Shown here in pieces: positions 28,908 through 38,634 of a stretch of DNA of 64,000 bases. Location: NCBI RefSeq assembly GCF_002153425.1, contig NZ_KZ119600.1, positions 2,903,920 through 2,967,919 on the forward strand, given 5' to 3'. The position numbers and the translations under genes are program-made. Position 1 is the stretch's first letter. Each line of letters opens with the position of its first letter. The stretch comes from Litchfieldia alkalitelluris (GTDB taxonomy: Bacteria; Bacillota; Bacilli; Bacillales; Salisediminibacteriaceae). The notes beneath the pieces are model-generated. The model did not search any database, was not told where the DNA came from, and saw only the letters and a list, made by a program, of their open reading frames with translations.

Positions 28908-28963
28908 GAGTCCCACCTCCTTGGAGATCATTCAAAAACATGCTGACATTAATCAGTTTCATG

Positions 28964-29473
28964 TTATTTTTCATCAAAAAACTTTTGTAAATCCTTTAAT
29001 CGAGGATCAATTTTATTATCTTCCTCGTCCGATTCATCCTTCAACTCCCATCCATGACCAGTGGCTGGGGCAGGACCTTCGTCTTTATCACTAAAGACTT
29101 GCATCGGTTTTTCCAATAAAATACGTTCTTTTACGTAAGGGAACAAATCGACCGTATTTTCCTTCACTTCATGAACTTCGTCTTCTTCATCGAAGGTGGC
29201 CCATTCATCTAACTGAAATATTTCAGTTGCTTCTATAGTGAAAGGATAATCCACATCATTTAACGTTCGGGCACACGGGAGAGTCATCGTTCCCGATATA
29301 ACAAGGCGAAAAGTGATCGCTTGTTTTGAGAAATAAGCATCTCCAGTAACTCGAACAGGTGAAATATCACGGATTTCACGGTCTATTTCTTTTAGTTCAC
29401 TTAAATTTACTGATTCATCAATATGAAGACCTTTTTCTTTAAAAGGTAACAACTGTTGAACCGACCATTTCAT
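28964..29473 (-). CDS. ylbN: DUF177 (YceD) family protein YlbN
   Basis: The protein is 169 aa. The family signature CARTLNDVDYPFTIEATEIF is present. The C-terminus KIDPRLKDLQKFFDEK matches the conserved end of Firmicute members. YceD-type proteins are encoded upstream of rpmF and are linked to 23S rRNA accumulation in other organisms. GAGGTG lies seven bases before the ATG. Confidence 0.93.
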   Translation of the reverse strand: MKWSVQQLLPFKEKGLHIDESVNLSELKEIDREIRDISPVRVTGDAYFSKQAITFRLVISGTMTLPCARTLNDVDYPFTIEATEIFQLDEWATFDEEDEVHEVKENTVDLFPYVKERILLEKPMQVFSDKDEGPAPATGHGWELKDESDEEDNKIDPRLKDLQKFFDEK

Positions 29474-29734
29474 AGGTTTTCACCTCAAGACAACAAATGT
29501 AATTATAGCTTTCGTTTTTTCGTTTGTCAAGGTAATTTCTTTACAAGATTAAAAGAGAAAGTAGCCTTGATCAAGAGAGAAAAAGCCATTTTTTTTAAAA
29601 TACCTACTGATTACCATAAAACAAATGATATAAAATATCAAATTTTAAAAGATCCTATGTTATTTTTCCCAATTTCTGTTTAAAATGATCAATAGTAGAG
29701 AATAAAACATAGGCCAAGAAAGGAGTGACATTTT

Positions 29735-30976
29735 TTGAATATTCTTGGTATTGTCGTGGAGTATAATCCATTTCACTTAGGCCACCTTCATCACTTAAGA
29801 GCCTCTCAAGAAAAAACAAAAGCAGATATCACGATTGCTGTTATGAGTGGCTCCTTTCTTCAAAGAGGCGAACCAGCACTAACAGATAAGTGGAGACGGA
29901 CAAAAATGGCATTAAAAAATGGCGTAGACTTAGTTATTGAATTGCCCTATATCTATTCTACCCAAAAAGCTGAAACATTTTCAGACGGAGCTGTAAGCCT
30001 TCTAGATACGTTAGGAGTAAATAAGCTTTGTTTCGGAAGTGAATCTGGTGAAATTGACGCATTTCAACAGACTGTTGAGAAGGTAACTGAACATGAGCAT
30101 GAGCTTGATTTATTAGTAAAACAGTATGTAAAAAGAGGTTTAAGCTATCCAAAAGCTTTTTCGGAGGCATTTGATGACTACTATCAAGATTCCAGTTCAA
30201 ACACGATCGATTTAACAAAGCCGAATAATATCCTTGGCTATCAATATGTTAAGTCTATTAAAAAGAGAGCCTCCTCTATTAAGGCTTATACTATAACTCG
30301 TGAAAAGTCTGGTTATCACGAAAAATCCTTGTCAAATAAAATTGCAAGTGCTACCGCAATTCGTCATGAACTAATTGAAAAAGGTGAGCCTATTGAAAGG
30401 GTCGAAGCTAACCTACCTAAAGCCTCTACTGAAGAGCTACTGGAGCATATGAAGCTCATTGGAGATTTTGCACATTGGGAGCATTATTTCCCTTTACTTC
30501 AGTATAAAATTATGACGGAGACAAGTGAGACATTATGTCAGATTTATGAATGTGAAGAAGGCTTAGAGCACCGCTTAAAAAAATACATTTTTCAAACACA
30601 TTCATTCCATCATTTTATGGAAAAAGTTAAGACAAAACGTTATACGTGGACAAGATTACAGCGCCTGTTCGTTCACATCTTAATGAATACGACAAAAGCA
30701 TTTATGGAGAAATATTGTGAACCACTGTCTCCACCATATATCCGGATTCTTGGAATGTCCACTGAAGGGCGTGACTACTTGTCTTCCATAAAAAACTCAT
30801 TAAGTATTCCACTCATCACTCGGGCGATGCAAATGGAGCATCCCGTATTACAAAGAGACACATTATCAGCTCAAATACATGCCCTGCCATATATAAAAAA
30901 GTATGGATTAACGGAAGAAATCAAAGGTATACCTATCCAATTCAATAAAGAAAAGAATGTATTTACCAATGAATAA
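29735..30976 (+). CDS. tmcAL: tRNA(Met) cytidine acetate ligase TmcAL
   Basis: Enzyme that makes N4-acetylcytidine at the wobble base of elongator tRNA(Met), using acetate and ATP (B. subtilis YlbM). The protein is 413 aa. The N-terminus GIVVEYNPFHLGHLHHL contains the HxGH nucleotidyltransferase motif. MSGSFLQRGEPALTDKW and GVDLVIELPYIYSTQKAE are family motifs. The start is TTG, nine bases after AAGGAG. It is followed at once by the insertion-element remnant, whose left end can fold as a terminator. Confidence 0.95.
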   Translation: MNILGIVVEYNPFHLGHLHHLRASQEKTKADITIAVMSGSFLQRGEPALTDKWRRTKMALKNGVDLVIELPYIYSTQKAETFSDGAVSLLDTLGVNKLCFGSESGEIDAFQQTVEKVTEHEHELDLLVKQYVKRGLSYPKAFSEAFDDYYQDSSSNTIDLTKPNNILGYQYVKSIKKRASSIKAYTITREKSGYHEKSLSNKIASATAIRHELIEKGEPIERVEANLPKASTEELLEHMKLIGDFAHWEHYFPLLQYKIMTETSETLCQIYECEEGLEHRLKKYIFQTHSFHHFMEKVKTKRYTWTRLQRLFVHILMNTTKAFMEKYCEPLSPPYIRILGMSTEGRDYLSSIKNSLSIPLITRAMQMEHPVLQRDTLSAQIHALPYIKKYGLTEEIKGIPIQFNKEKNVFTNE

Positions 30977-31060
30977 CCTAAGAGGAGGCTGTCCCAAAAG
31001 TATCAACTTTTGTGCAGCCTCTCTCTGTTTACTGGTATTTACTATATTAGAGTACTCGAA

Positions 31061-31177
31061 CCACTATAGGCGGACGCTTTCCGCGGGCAATGCTTCAACT
31101 TCCTCGGGAAAACCACCCTGCGGGATCTTCAGCTATTGCTTTTCCCGCTGGAGTCGCCGCCTGTCTCTCTTCGAGTT
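31061..31177. repeat. GC-rich intergenic repeat inside the IS remnant
   Basis: This stretch contains GGCGGACGCTTTCCGCGGGC, CCCTGCGGGATCTTCAGC and CCCGCTGGAGTCGCCGCC. It is markedly richer in G and C than its surroundings. The ends are complementary (CTCGAA near 31055, TTCGAG near 31170; GGCGG and CCGCC), so it can fold into one extended structure. From memory, this resembles a repeat scattered through intergenic regions of many Bacillaceae genomes. I know of no firm function. Confidence 0.65.
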
Positions 31178-31194
31178 ATTCTTATCAATGGAAA

Positions 31195-31395
31195 AACACA
31201 TGGTATTTACTGGCCACAGAAAAGGGAGATAAACTATATCGACGAAGAAAATGCGATGTAGAGCCAGTTTTCGATCATATAAAACACAACCGTGAATTCG
31301 ATCGATTTACATTAAGGGGCCTTTTCACAACAACACTGGAATGGGGTCTTCTTAGTATTGCTCATAATTTCCTTAAATGGGAAACCCATGTGTAA
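31195..31395 (+). pseudogene. Transposase C-terminal fragment (IS1182-type)
   Basis: The frame ending at 31395 carries KGDKLYRRRKCDVEPVF, then HIKHNREFDRFTLRGL and EWGLLSIAHNFLKWE, the C-terminal end of an IS1182-type DDE transposase with the final catalytic Glu (VEPVF). Everything before it is missing and replaced by the GC-rich repeat. There is no start codon with a ribosome binding site, so it is a dead fragment. Confidence 0.85.
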
Positions 31396-31559
31396 AACAA
31401 AAATCAAAGAGCACTAAAACTAAAGATAAAAAGGTGGGGTAATTTAACCCGCTACTATACTTTAGTTTAGATTAAACAGTAAAAAACAAAATAAATAGAG
31501 AGGCTTTCCCTCTAAAGTCATTTTCAATGACCTTTTGGGACAGCCTCCTCAAATATTTT

Positions 31560-32615
31560 TCATTCCTTTTTTAAGGGAAGCTGATTTAGAAATTCAAGTG
31601 CCTCCACAAACGTATCTATTGGCACGATTTCCATGTCAGTTCCAATTGAATTTGCAGTTTCAACGGCCAGTTGATAATTCGAATCGTCCGCTCCCCCCTC
31701 ATTTGGTGCAAGGAAGTAATCTGCACCAGCATTATGAGAAGCGATGACTTTTTGATTTACACCACCAATTCGACCAACCGTTCCTTCTTCATCGACTGTA
31801 CCTGTTCCAGCTATATGATATCCTCTTGTAATGTCTACTTCATGAAGTTGGTTAAATATCTCTAATGAGAACATCAGTCCTGCAGAAGGCCCCCCTATTT
31901 TTGCTGTATCAATATCCACTCTCGGTTCATAAATTAAATTAATCTCTGGATCACTATATAAGGTAGAAATCCCCATTCCACCACCATCTTGTCCTAATTC
32001 ACTCGGAAATGGCTGAATCTCTACTTCTAATTCTTCAATATTCCCATCTCTTTCAATAGTTAATGGCACACTTTCTCCAATACTATATTGACTAACCATG
32101 TTTAGAAGCTTTTGAGGTCCAATGATTTCCTCCCCATTAACTTCGATGATTCGGTCACCAACTATTAGCTTCTTTTCAGCATCCATCCCAGAAATAATGG
32201 AATTAAAAAATACACCACCATTTTCAAAGTATGCTGTCTTACCAGCATGATTATAAGCTACGTAAATAGCCCAGTCTTGTGAGTCGGCCATCGCCATCAT
32301 TTGCCGTTCCTGATATTCTTCGTCCGTTTCCCCTTCTGGACGGATGTGATGTTCAGGTATTATTTCTCTTTGGTCACTAAACATGGACCAGACATAGTTC
32401 ACTACATTTGCCTTCCCCATTCTAACCGTCGTTAACATAAATGTGCCTTCATAATCATAGGCATCCTCTACTTCAATGACTTCTGTTAGAACTTTTGCAT
32501 CTCCTGGTATTGTGAAGTAATAAGGTAGATGATAATAGTTAATAAAAAGAAGTACTATGATTAAAATGCCCCAGCGAATAAAGCTTTTATTATTACTTTT
32601 TTTCCTATCACTCAT
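31560..32615 (-). CDS. ylbL: Membrane-anchored Lon-like serine protease with PDZ domain (YlbL)
   Basis: The protein is 351 aa with one N-terminal membrane helix (about residues 15-33), a PDZ domain near residues 125-200 (IISGMDAEKKLIVGDRIIEV) and a C-terminal Lon-type protease domain. The Ser/Lys dyad is visible as GGPSAGLMF and GGVNQKVIA. In B. subtilis YlbL, with CtpA, degrades the division inhibitor YneA after DNA damage. The IS remnant ends nine bases beyond its stop codon and does not truncate it. It overlaps ylbK by eight bases. Confidence 0.93.
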   Translation of the reverse strand: MSDRKKSNNKSFIRWGILIIVLLFINYYHLPYYFTIPGDAKVLTEVIEVEDAYDYEGTFMLTTVRMGKANVVNYVWSMFSDQREIIPEHHIRPEGETDEEYQERQMMAMADSQDWAIYVAYNHAGKTAYFENGGVFFNSIISGMDAEKKLIVGDRIIEVNGEEIIGPQKLLNMVSQYSIGESVPLTIERDGNIEELEVEIQPFPSELGQDGGGMGISTLYSDPEINLIYEPRVDIDTAKIGGPSAGLMFSLEIFNQLHEVDITRGYHIAGTGTVDEEGTVGRIGGVNQKVIASHNAGADYFLAPNEGGADDSNYQLAVETANSIGTDMEIVPIDTFVEALEFLNQLPLKKE

Positions 32616-33396
32616 GATTGTTCTCCTTCCAAGATTGTATCCTTTCTTGCAAAGGGGTTATTATTTTTCTTGCTGCCATCTCCCCTTGTTGAATTATATC
32701 ATCAACATTTGTAAATTCCGTACTATTTATATTTTTTAAAATGGGACGTAACATTATATCTGCTTCAATCTCTCGATACCTTACCATTTCCTTCTCCATA
32801 ATGTCCATACTTTGAATAATCACATCATATATGGACGCTATTTCTGGTTCCTCTTTAAAAAATGATACATCAACTGCAATAACAATGTCTGCCCCCATCT
32901 CCTTTACTACAGAAACAGGAACTCGGTCGATGACTCCACCGTCCACATACATTTTTCCATCGATCGTTTCAGGTACAATAATTCCTGGAATTGCAATACT
33001 TGCTCGAACTGCTTTAGCAATATCCCCTTTGTTAAAAACCACTTTTTCTCCTTTCATCAAATCTGTTGCTACAACAGAAACGGGGGGGTGTAGGTCTTCC
33101 AATCTCTTATGTTTAACAAGCATACGAACAAGCTGCTTCGCCTTATCACCTTTTATAAATCCCATTTTTGGAACTGTAAAATCAAGAAAATATTTTCTTC
33201 TAAACTGCATTGCCATTTTTTCTAACATTTTCGGTTTATAACCTGCACCATATAACGTTCCTATTAAAGCTCCCATACTACTACCTGAAAGAAAATCTAC
33301 CTTAATACCTTCCTCTTCCAACACTTTTAATAAACCAATATGAGCAAACCCCTTTGAACCACCAGAACCTAGCGCCACTCCTATCTTTGGCTCCAT
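32608..33396 (-). CDS. ylbK: Patatin-like phospholipase family protein YlbK
   Basis: The protein is 262 aa. The oxyanion loop is GVALGSGGSKGFAHIG, the nucleophile elbow is GSSMG, and the catalytic Asp lies in DGGVIDRVPV, giving the Ser/Asp dyad of patatin-like lipases. There is no signal peptide, so it is probably cytoplasmic. The substrate is unknown. The pair with ylbL is conserved, and the overlap suggests coupled translation. Confidence 0.92.
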   Translation of the reverse strand: MEPKIGVALGSGGSKGFAHIGLLKVLEEEGIKVDFLSGSSMGALIGTLYGAGYKPKMLEKMAMQFRRKYFLDFTVPKMGFIKGDKAKQLVRMLVKHKRLEDLHPPVSVVATDLMKGEKVVFNKGDIAKAVRASIAIPGIIVPETIDGKMYVDGGVIDRVPVSVVKEMGADIVIAVDVSFFKEEPEIASIYDVIIQSMDIMEKEMVRYREIEADIMLRPILKNINSTEFTNVDDIIQQGEMAARKIITPLQERIQSWKENNHE

Positions 33397-33508
33397 ACCT
33401 TCCCACTCCCTTTACTGTCCAACCCCGAAATTTGGTCTAATCTTTCTTTATTAACGTATATTTGAAAGAGGACAAGTTTATGATTCTAGTTGGAAAAGGA
33501 GAACATCA

Positions 33509-34732
33509 ATGAAAAGGGACTCTTCAATCCTCAAGACAATCTTATTTGGAACAACAACTACTTTTTTAGCCATATCATTTATGATATTCCCGAAGGAAGC
33601 CTACGACGCATCAGTCCGCGGACTTACGATGTGGTGGGATGTGGTTTTCCCTTCATTACTGCCTTTTTTTATATTATCTGAGTTTCTCATTCGATTTGGT
33701 GTGGTGTCTTTTATTGGTGCACTTTTTGAACCCATTATGCGTCCTCTCTTTCGAGTACCTGGATCAGGAAGTTTTGTATGGGCCATGGGTTTAGCTTCTG
33801 GTTTTCCCGCAGGAGCAAAATTAACTGCGAGATTACGTCAGGAAGGTAAAATCTCCTCCATCGAAGGGGAAAGACTTGTTTCATTTACGAATGCGTCTAA
33901 TCCATTGTTCATCTTCGGTGCTATATCTGTGGGATTTTTTCATGACCCAGCATTAGGAATTGTTTTAGCCGCAGCTCATTATGTGGGAAATATTATTGTA
34001 GGTCTGGCAATGCGCTTTTATGGAAATGAAACGCCAACTTATTCAAACAAAGGACAAGAGTTCTCTTTCAAGTATGCCATAAAGTCTATGCATGAAGAAA
34101 GATTAAGTGATGACCGCCCCCTTGGTAAATTGATGGGCGATGCCGTACACTCTGCTATTCAGACGCTCCTGATGATCGGAGGCTTTATCATACTCTTTTC
34201 AGTCCTTAATGAGATTCTTGACATTATTCACATTACAGCAATTGTAAGTTTCGTAATATCCATTGTACTAAGTATGATTCAGATGCCTAATGAATTAAGT
34301 CCTGCCATTATACAAGGGATATTTGAAATCACAATAGGTAGTGATTTAGTCAGCCAGACACAAGAAACCAGCCTCATAGAAAAAGCGATCGTTACTAGCT
34401 TTATCCTAGCCTTCAATGGATTAAGTGTTCAAGCACAAGTAGCAAGCATTTTATCAGAAACTGATATACGATTTAGACCTTTTTTCTTTGCCCGATGTTT
34501 TCACGGATTTGTTGCAGCGATATTAACATATTTCATCTTTGATTGGCTCTATATCGATAGTACTGACTCATCAACGACAGAAGCTGTTGTACCTGCTTTT
34601 CAAAATGTGAATGTTACTGTTTTTCACAATATGTATGAGTTTTTATTAAACTGGGGTAGTTTCATTACGATAATAGGTTTATCTGTATGGATACTGTTAT
34701 TGCCAATGAAAAGCAAGACACTACAAAATTAG
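33509..34732 (+). CDS. ylbJ: Sporulation integral membrane protein YlbJ
   Basis: The protein is 407 aa with about eight hydrophobic helices and gate-type nucleoside-recognition-like segments (MWWDVVFPSLLPFFILSEFL, ASGFPAGAKLTARLRQEGKI, FTNASNPLFIFG). B. subtilis YlbJ is sigma-E dependent and needed for heat-resistant spores. The ATG follows AAAAGGAG. It runs opposite to ylbK, so the 112 bases between hold two promoters; I could not identify a convincing sigma-E site there. Confidence 0.93.
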   Translation: MKRDSSILKTILFGTTTTFLAISFMIFPKEAYDASVRGLTMWWDVVFPSLLPFFILSEFLIRFGVVSFIGALFEPIMRPLFRVPGSGSFVWAMGLASGFPAGAKLTARLRQEGKISSIEGERLVSFTNASNPLFIFGAISVGFFHDPALGIVLAAAHYVGNIIVGLAMRFYGNETPTYSNKGQEFSFKYAIKSMHEERLSDDRPLGKLMGDAVHSAIQTLLMIGGFIILFSVLNEILDIIHITAIVSFVISIVLSMIQMPNELSPAIIQGIFEITIGSDLVSQTQETSLIEKAIVTSFILAFNGLSVQAQVASILSETDIRFRPFFFARCFHGFVAAILTYFIFDWLYIDSTDSSTTEAVVPAFQNVNVTVFHNMYEFLLNWGSFITIIGLSVWILLLPMKSKTLQN

Positions 34733-34740
34733 ATTAGTTT

Positions 34741-34786
34741 AAAAAAAGGAGTCTACAGCGCCATCAAACGCTGTGACACCTTTTTT
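34741..34786. terminator. Bidirectional terminator between ylbJ and coaD
   Basis: AAAAAAAGGAGTCTACAGCG, a loop, then CGCTGTGACACCTTTTTT form a stem with T-runs in both directions. It lies between the converging genes ylbJ and coaD. Confidence 0.88.
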
Positions 34787-34798
34787 GTGTGTTAGATA

Positions 34799-35850
<1,052 letters not shown>

Positions 35851-35989
35851 CATTCTCACCTAATTCTATTTAATACATTACGCCTTCATATCCTACCATA
35901 AAATGTTTTAAATCTAAAATAAAAAACGTCTAAAGATTCTAACTCTTTTTGTTGACGTATAATCTCCGTTTACTCGTCCATAATAGGAG

Positions 35990-36161
35990 TAGCAACATAA
36001 ATGTATGTTGCTGACAACCGCGGAGAAGGCTTACGTTTCCCCATAAGTTCTTCCTCCGGTTTCTCCTCTCCCATAGCCTTGGTAGGTTTAGGAAAAGGTC
36101 CTTCGTCTTTTCTATTAACTTACCATAAGGCAGCCCGCAGATGAAAATCTGCGGGTTTTTT
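35990..36161 (+). ncRNA. Structured RNA candidate in the rsmD (ylbH) upstream region
   Basis: The 365 bases between rsmD and ylbG hold no gene but strong RNA structure. Stem 1 is AGCAACATA, AATG, TATGTTGCT (35990-36011). Stem 2 joins AACCG (36015-36019) to CGGTT (36056-36060). Stem 3 joins GCCTTGGTAGGTT (from 36075) to AACTTACC-ATAAGGC (to 36130), with one G-U pair possible only on the plus strand. A perfect terminator follows: CCCGCAGAT, GAAA, ATCTGCGGG, then seven Ts (36133-36161). TTGACG and CATAAT, 21 bases apart, lie just upstream (35951-35983). The Rfam collection has a ylbH leader family from this position. Here the terminator points away from rsmD, so an independent small RNA is favoured over a leader. 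Confidence 0.7.
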
Positions 36162-36171
36162 TATAATAAAA

Positions 36172-36207
36172 CAAAAAATCCCAAAAGACTATGACATAGC
36201 CCTTTGA
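36172..36207 (-). terminator. Intrinsic terminator after ylbG
   Basis: The minus strand has CAAAGGGCTATG, a one-base turn, CATAGTCTTTTG and then GGATTTTTTG. It ends the ylbF-ylbG unit just short of the structured RNA coming from the other side. Confidence 0.7.
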
Positions 36208-36215
36208 GATCATTG

Positions 36216-36494
36216 TTAAATTCCCATTTTATAATCAAATTCCTTTTCCTTTTCATCAGCCACAGAATTTTCAAATTCTGTCTTCAGCCATGGACGCATT
36301 GAAATGGAAACTTCTTTAACAAAATGGAACGATTGCAGTTTCTCCATCGTTTCTTCCACTTTTTCTCCATCACAATACATGACGACATACTTCATCTTCC
36401 GGGAAACGTAATGGATGTTTCCGAAACGTCTTAACTGCTTAACTTGCTTTAGTGATTGTACCCAAACAGCTAGTCCCACTCGATTTCCTACCAT
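36216..36494 (-). CDS. ylbG: DUF2129 family protein YlbG
   Basis: The protein is 92 aa (B. subtilis 90). Conserved words are RVGLAVWVQSLKQVKQLRRF, IHYVSRKMKYVVMYCD and VEETMEKLQSFHFVKEV. It is a small cytoplasmic protein of unknown function, conserved beside ylbF. AGGAG lies ten bases before the ATG. Confidence 0.93.
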   Translation of the reverse strand: MVGNRVGLAVWVQSLKQVKQLRRFGNIHYVSRKMKYVVMYCDGEKVEETMEKLQSFHFVKEVSISMRPWLKTEFENSVADEKEKEFDYKMGI

Positions 36495-36562
36495 AATATT
36501 TGTACTCCTATTCCACGGTTTGATGATAAGTCTACCATGAACCTAAATTTTAGGCAATTCCC

Positions 36563-37006
36563 TTATTTACAGCCACAGCTACCACCAGATCCGCATCCTC
36601 CACTACAGCTCGTTGCTGTATCAAAAAATGGATTCCCAGTCGGCACTTTTATCTGTGATGAAACGGCATTAGCTATAATCTGGCTTACCTCTACGAGAAG
36701 TTGATGCAGATCATCTTCTGTCTTTTTGAAATCAACCACGACAGGGTGGGTATCTACCTTTCGCTTCATTTCACGAACATCTTTTGTAACTTTTGAAAAG
36801 TCAGGATGATACTTTCCAAACCTTTGTACTTCCTCGTACTTTTCTTTTATTACTGTAAATTCCTTTATAAGTAATTGTGCTTCATTATTAACGGTTAAAG
36901 ATCTTTTTGCATCTATATATTTATGAAAAATTTCTGATGAAGTCACTATCTCACCGAAATCATATGCTTGTTGGAGAACGTCAACATTAGTCATTGTTGT
37001 AACCAT
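36563..37006 (-). CDS. ylbF: Y-complex subunit YlbF (RicF)
   Basis: The protein is 147 aa. It is a helical YlbF/YmcA-family protein. In B. subtilis it forms a complex with YmcA and YaaT that helps RNase Y mature operon mRNAs and affects sporulation, biofilm formation and competence. Conserved parts are VQRFGKYHPDF and VKVPTGNPFFD (here IKVPTGNPFFD), then a cysteine- and glycine-rich tail (CSGGCGSGGSCGCK) that in the complex binds iron-sulfur clusters. The start at 37006 follows GGAGGTGAAGAG; the frame is open to 37078. Confidence 0.94.
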   Translation of the reverse strand: MVTTMTNVDVLQQAYDFGEIVTSSEIFHKYIDAKRSLTVNNEAQLLIKEFTVIKEKYEEVQRFGKYHPDFSKVTKDVREMKRKVDTHPVVVDFKKTEDDLHQLLVEVSQIIANAVSSQIKVPTGNPFFDTATSCSGGCGSGGSCGCK

Positions 37007-37080
37007 CTCTTCACCTCCAACGCATATTATAACACGAAAGACCATTATACTGAAATCTTGTTTTCTCATTGAGCCCATGA

Positions 37081-38634
37081 TTATTTAGATAGCTCTTTTG
37101 ATGGGTCCAAAATCGCCAAACGCTTAACATCCAATAAATCAACTTCCTCGCCATTGAAAGTCTTCATAATAGACTTCTCACCTTGAAAAGAAAGGGTCTT
37201 AATTTCAACTTTTTGTTTATCACCATTCGTGTTTTCATAAATTACAGGTAGTTTCAGCGCTTGACTTTGCCTTATTAATCTAGCCTTCATGTTTTCCCTA
37301 TAGGACATTAATTGAAAGTTTATTGGGGGAAGGTTATTTATTTGTTCCCATTCCTCCGGCACTTCAATTGCTGTAAATTTCATGGTAACGGTCTGTTCTT
37401 TGTCTATTTCATCTTCAGCTGTATATTCTTTCAGTGGAAAATTAACAGAATCCAAAAACTCCTCCCACTCTTTGATTTTATAAGAGGAGATTAAAACGCC
37501 TGTCTCCACTTTAAAAATATCATATTCAGACAACATCTTTAAAGCTTCCTTGAATAATTGATTAAGTAATGAAGGAACTTTAATCTCATAAAAAATGAAG
37601 GTGCCATGCTTTATAATTGGCCTTCTCCCAAGCCACCAAAGTGCTTCTTTGTCTTCCTGTACTAAAGACAAGTCTTTAGTCAAATTACTCCAATCATTGA
37701 GCGTTGCATGTTTCTTTCCATTCTGAACACTCTTTTCCGTTAAGGTAACATGCATTGTTTGTCCAGTACCTATTATTTCAGAAAATATACATGCTCGATA
37801 TAAAAAAGCAGGATCGTTATACCTCGGTAAGAGCCACTCTTTAGATTGTAAATGAATGGCTTCAATATTACCGTGTTGATTTATTAATTCCAATATCCCT
37901 AGCTCTTCCTTACACTCCTTAAATACAGAGCAGGATTGAATCCTTTCCCATATAACTTTCTGCTCCTGAAAACCGCTAAAATGAGACTCTGTAATAGGCC
38001 TACCATAAAACCAACTCTTCATATTCTTAAAGTTACTATAATCGACTTCATCTAGAATATATTTCTGAACAAAACGTAAGAATACACTTTCTAGCAAATT
38101 GTCAAGACTATTGTCAACCATCCAACTAACGTAACTTGTCCCATTGCAAAATATCTCAGAAACAATAGAGCTTAAAGCTTTTTTGGTATCTTGATCTTGG
38201 TTTTCATCTAAAAAAGTGGTATTACCTTCCCCTTGGATATAGTAATTTATTTGTAACAAGAATTCTTGAAAAAAATGAGAAAGGCTAAAATAATAGGAAT
38301 CCGAGTGGTTTTGTTGCTCATCTTCTTCTGTTAGTAAATCTTCAGTAACAACTGCATCAATTTCCCTTGGTAAAAGGTAAGCTGGAGGTTTATTCCCAAT
38401 ACGCCCTAAATAAAGGAGCCCCGCATCATGAATTTTTTTTAAGGACTGATAGTAATTAAACGGTCCAAAAGCTTCTACTCCCCAACGATCCAGTTCCTTT
38501 TTATTACGAGAAGGATTAAGGGTTAGTTTCATTAATATCTTATTATCTTCCTTTGATAACTTATTGTAAGAATCATAAAGATCCCTCGTATCTTTTTTTA
38601 TGGCTAAATATTTATTTAATGTACGCAGTATCAC
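37081..38634 (-). CDS. Helicase-associated protein, partner of the XPB-type helicase
   Basis: The protein is about 517 aa and I know no B. subtilis counterpart here. The N-terminal 80 residues look like a winged-helix segment (LSKEDNKILMKLTLNPSRNK). The middle is helical without recognisable motifs. Near residue 385 comes YDIFKVETGVLISSYKIKEW, resembling the XPB/Ssl2 N-terminal-like (helicase C3) domain of helicase-associated proteins such as the one beside XPB in mycobacteria. The last 60 residues (VIYENTNGDKQKVEIKTLSF) recall a WYL-type beta fold. Its start overlaps the helicase stop by four bases, so the two are translated together. The start is uncertain: GTG at 38634 lies ten bases after GGGAGG, with ATG at 38652 or 38643 as alternatives. 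No nuclease motif was seen. Confidence 0.7.
   Translation of the reverse strand: MILRTLNKYLAIKKDTRDLYDSYNKLSKEDNKILMKLTLNPSRNKKELDRWGVEAFGPFNYYQSLKKIHDAGLLYLGRIGNKPPAYLLPREIDAVVTEDLLTEEDEQQNHSDSYYFSLSHFFQEFLLQINYYIQGEGNTTFLDENQDQDTKKALSSIVSEIFCNGTSYVSWMVDNSLDNLLESVFLRFVQKYILDEVDYSNFKNMKSWFYGRPITESHFSGFQEQKVIWERIQSCSVFKECKEELGILELINQHGNIEAIHLQSKEWLLPRYNDPAFLYRACIFSEIIGTGQTMHVTLTEKSVQNGKKHATLNDWSNLTKDLSLVQEDKEALWWLGRRPIIKHGTFIFYEIKVPSLLNQLFKEALKMLSEYDIFKVETGVLISSYKIKEWEEFLDSVNFPLKEYTAEDEIDKEQTVTMKFTAIEVPEEWEQINNLPPINFQLMSYRENMKARLIRQSQALKLPVIYENTNGDKQKVEIKTLSFQGEKSIMKTFNGEEVDLLDVKRLAILDPSKELSK

Larger units (their letters stand above)
30982..31550. mobile_element. Decayed IS1182-type insertion element (569 bases)
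   Basis: A perfect 19-base inverted repeat, GAGGAGGCTGTCCCAAAAG, begins at 30982 and its complement ends at 31550. Inside is the last part of a DDE transposase and a separate GC-rich repeat. A complete element of this type is roughly three times longer, so most of the transposase gene is gone. Each end also folds on itself (for example GAGGCTG...CTTTTGTGCAGCCTC at the left), so the element now supplies terminators to tmcAL and ylbL. No clear target-site duplication was seen. The family is assigned from the ends and the transposase tail. Confidence 0.8.

Noticed and set aside
31090-31395. Intact 101-aa gene inside the IS remnant
   Set aside because: Only the last 60 or so residues resemble a transposase. 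The first part translates the GC-rich repeat, and there is no ribosome binding site.
35990-36161. 6S RNA, RsaE/RoxS or SR1 small RNA
   Set aside because: The characteristic 6S bulge and the C-rich motifs of RsaE/RoxS as I remember them are not present, so the RNA is left unnamed.
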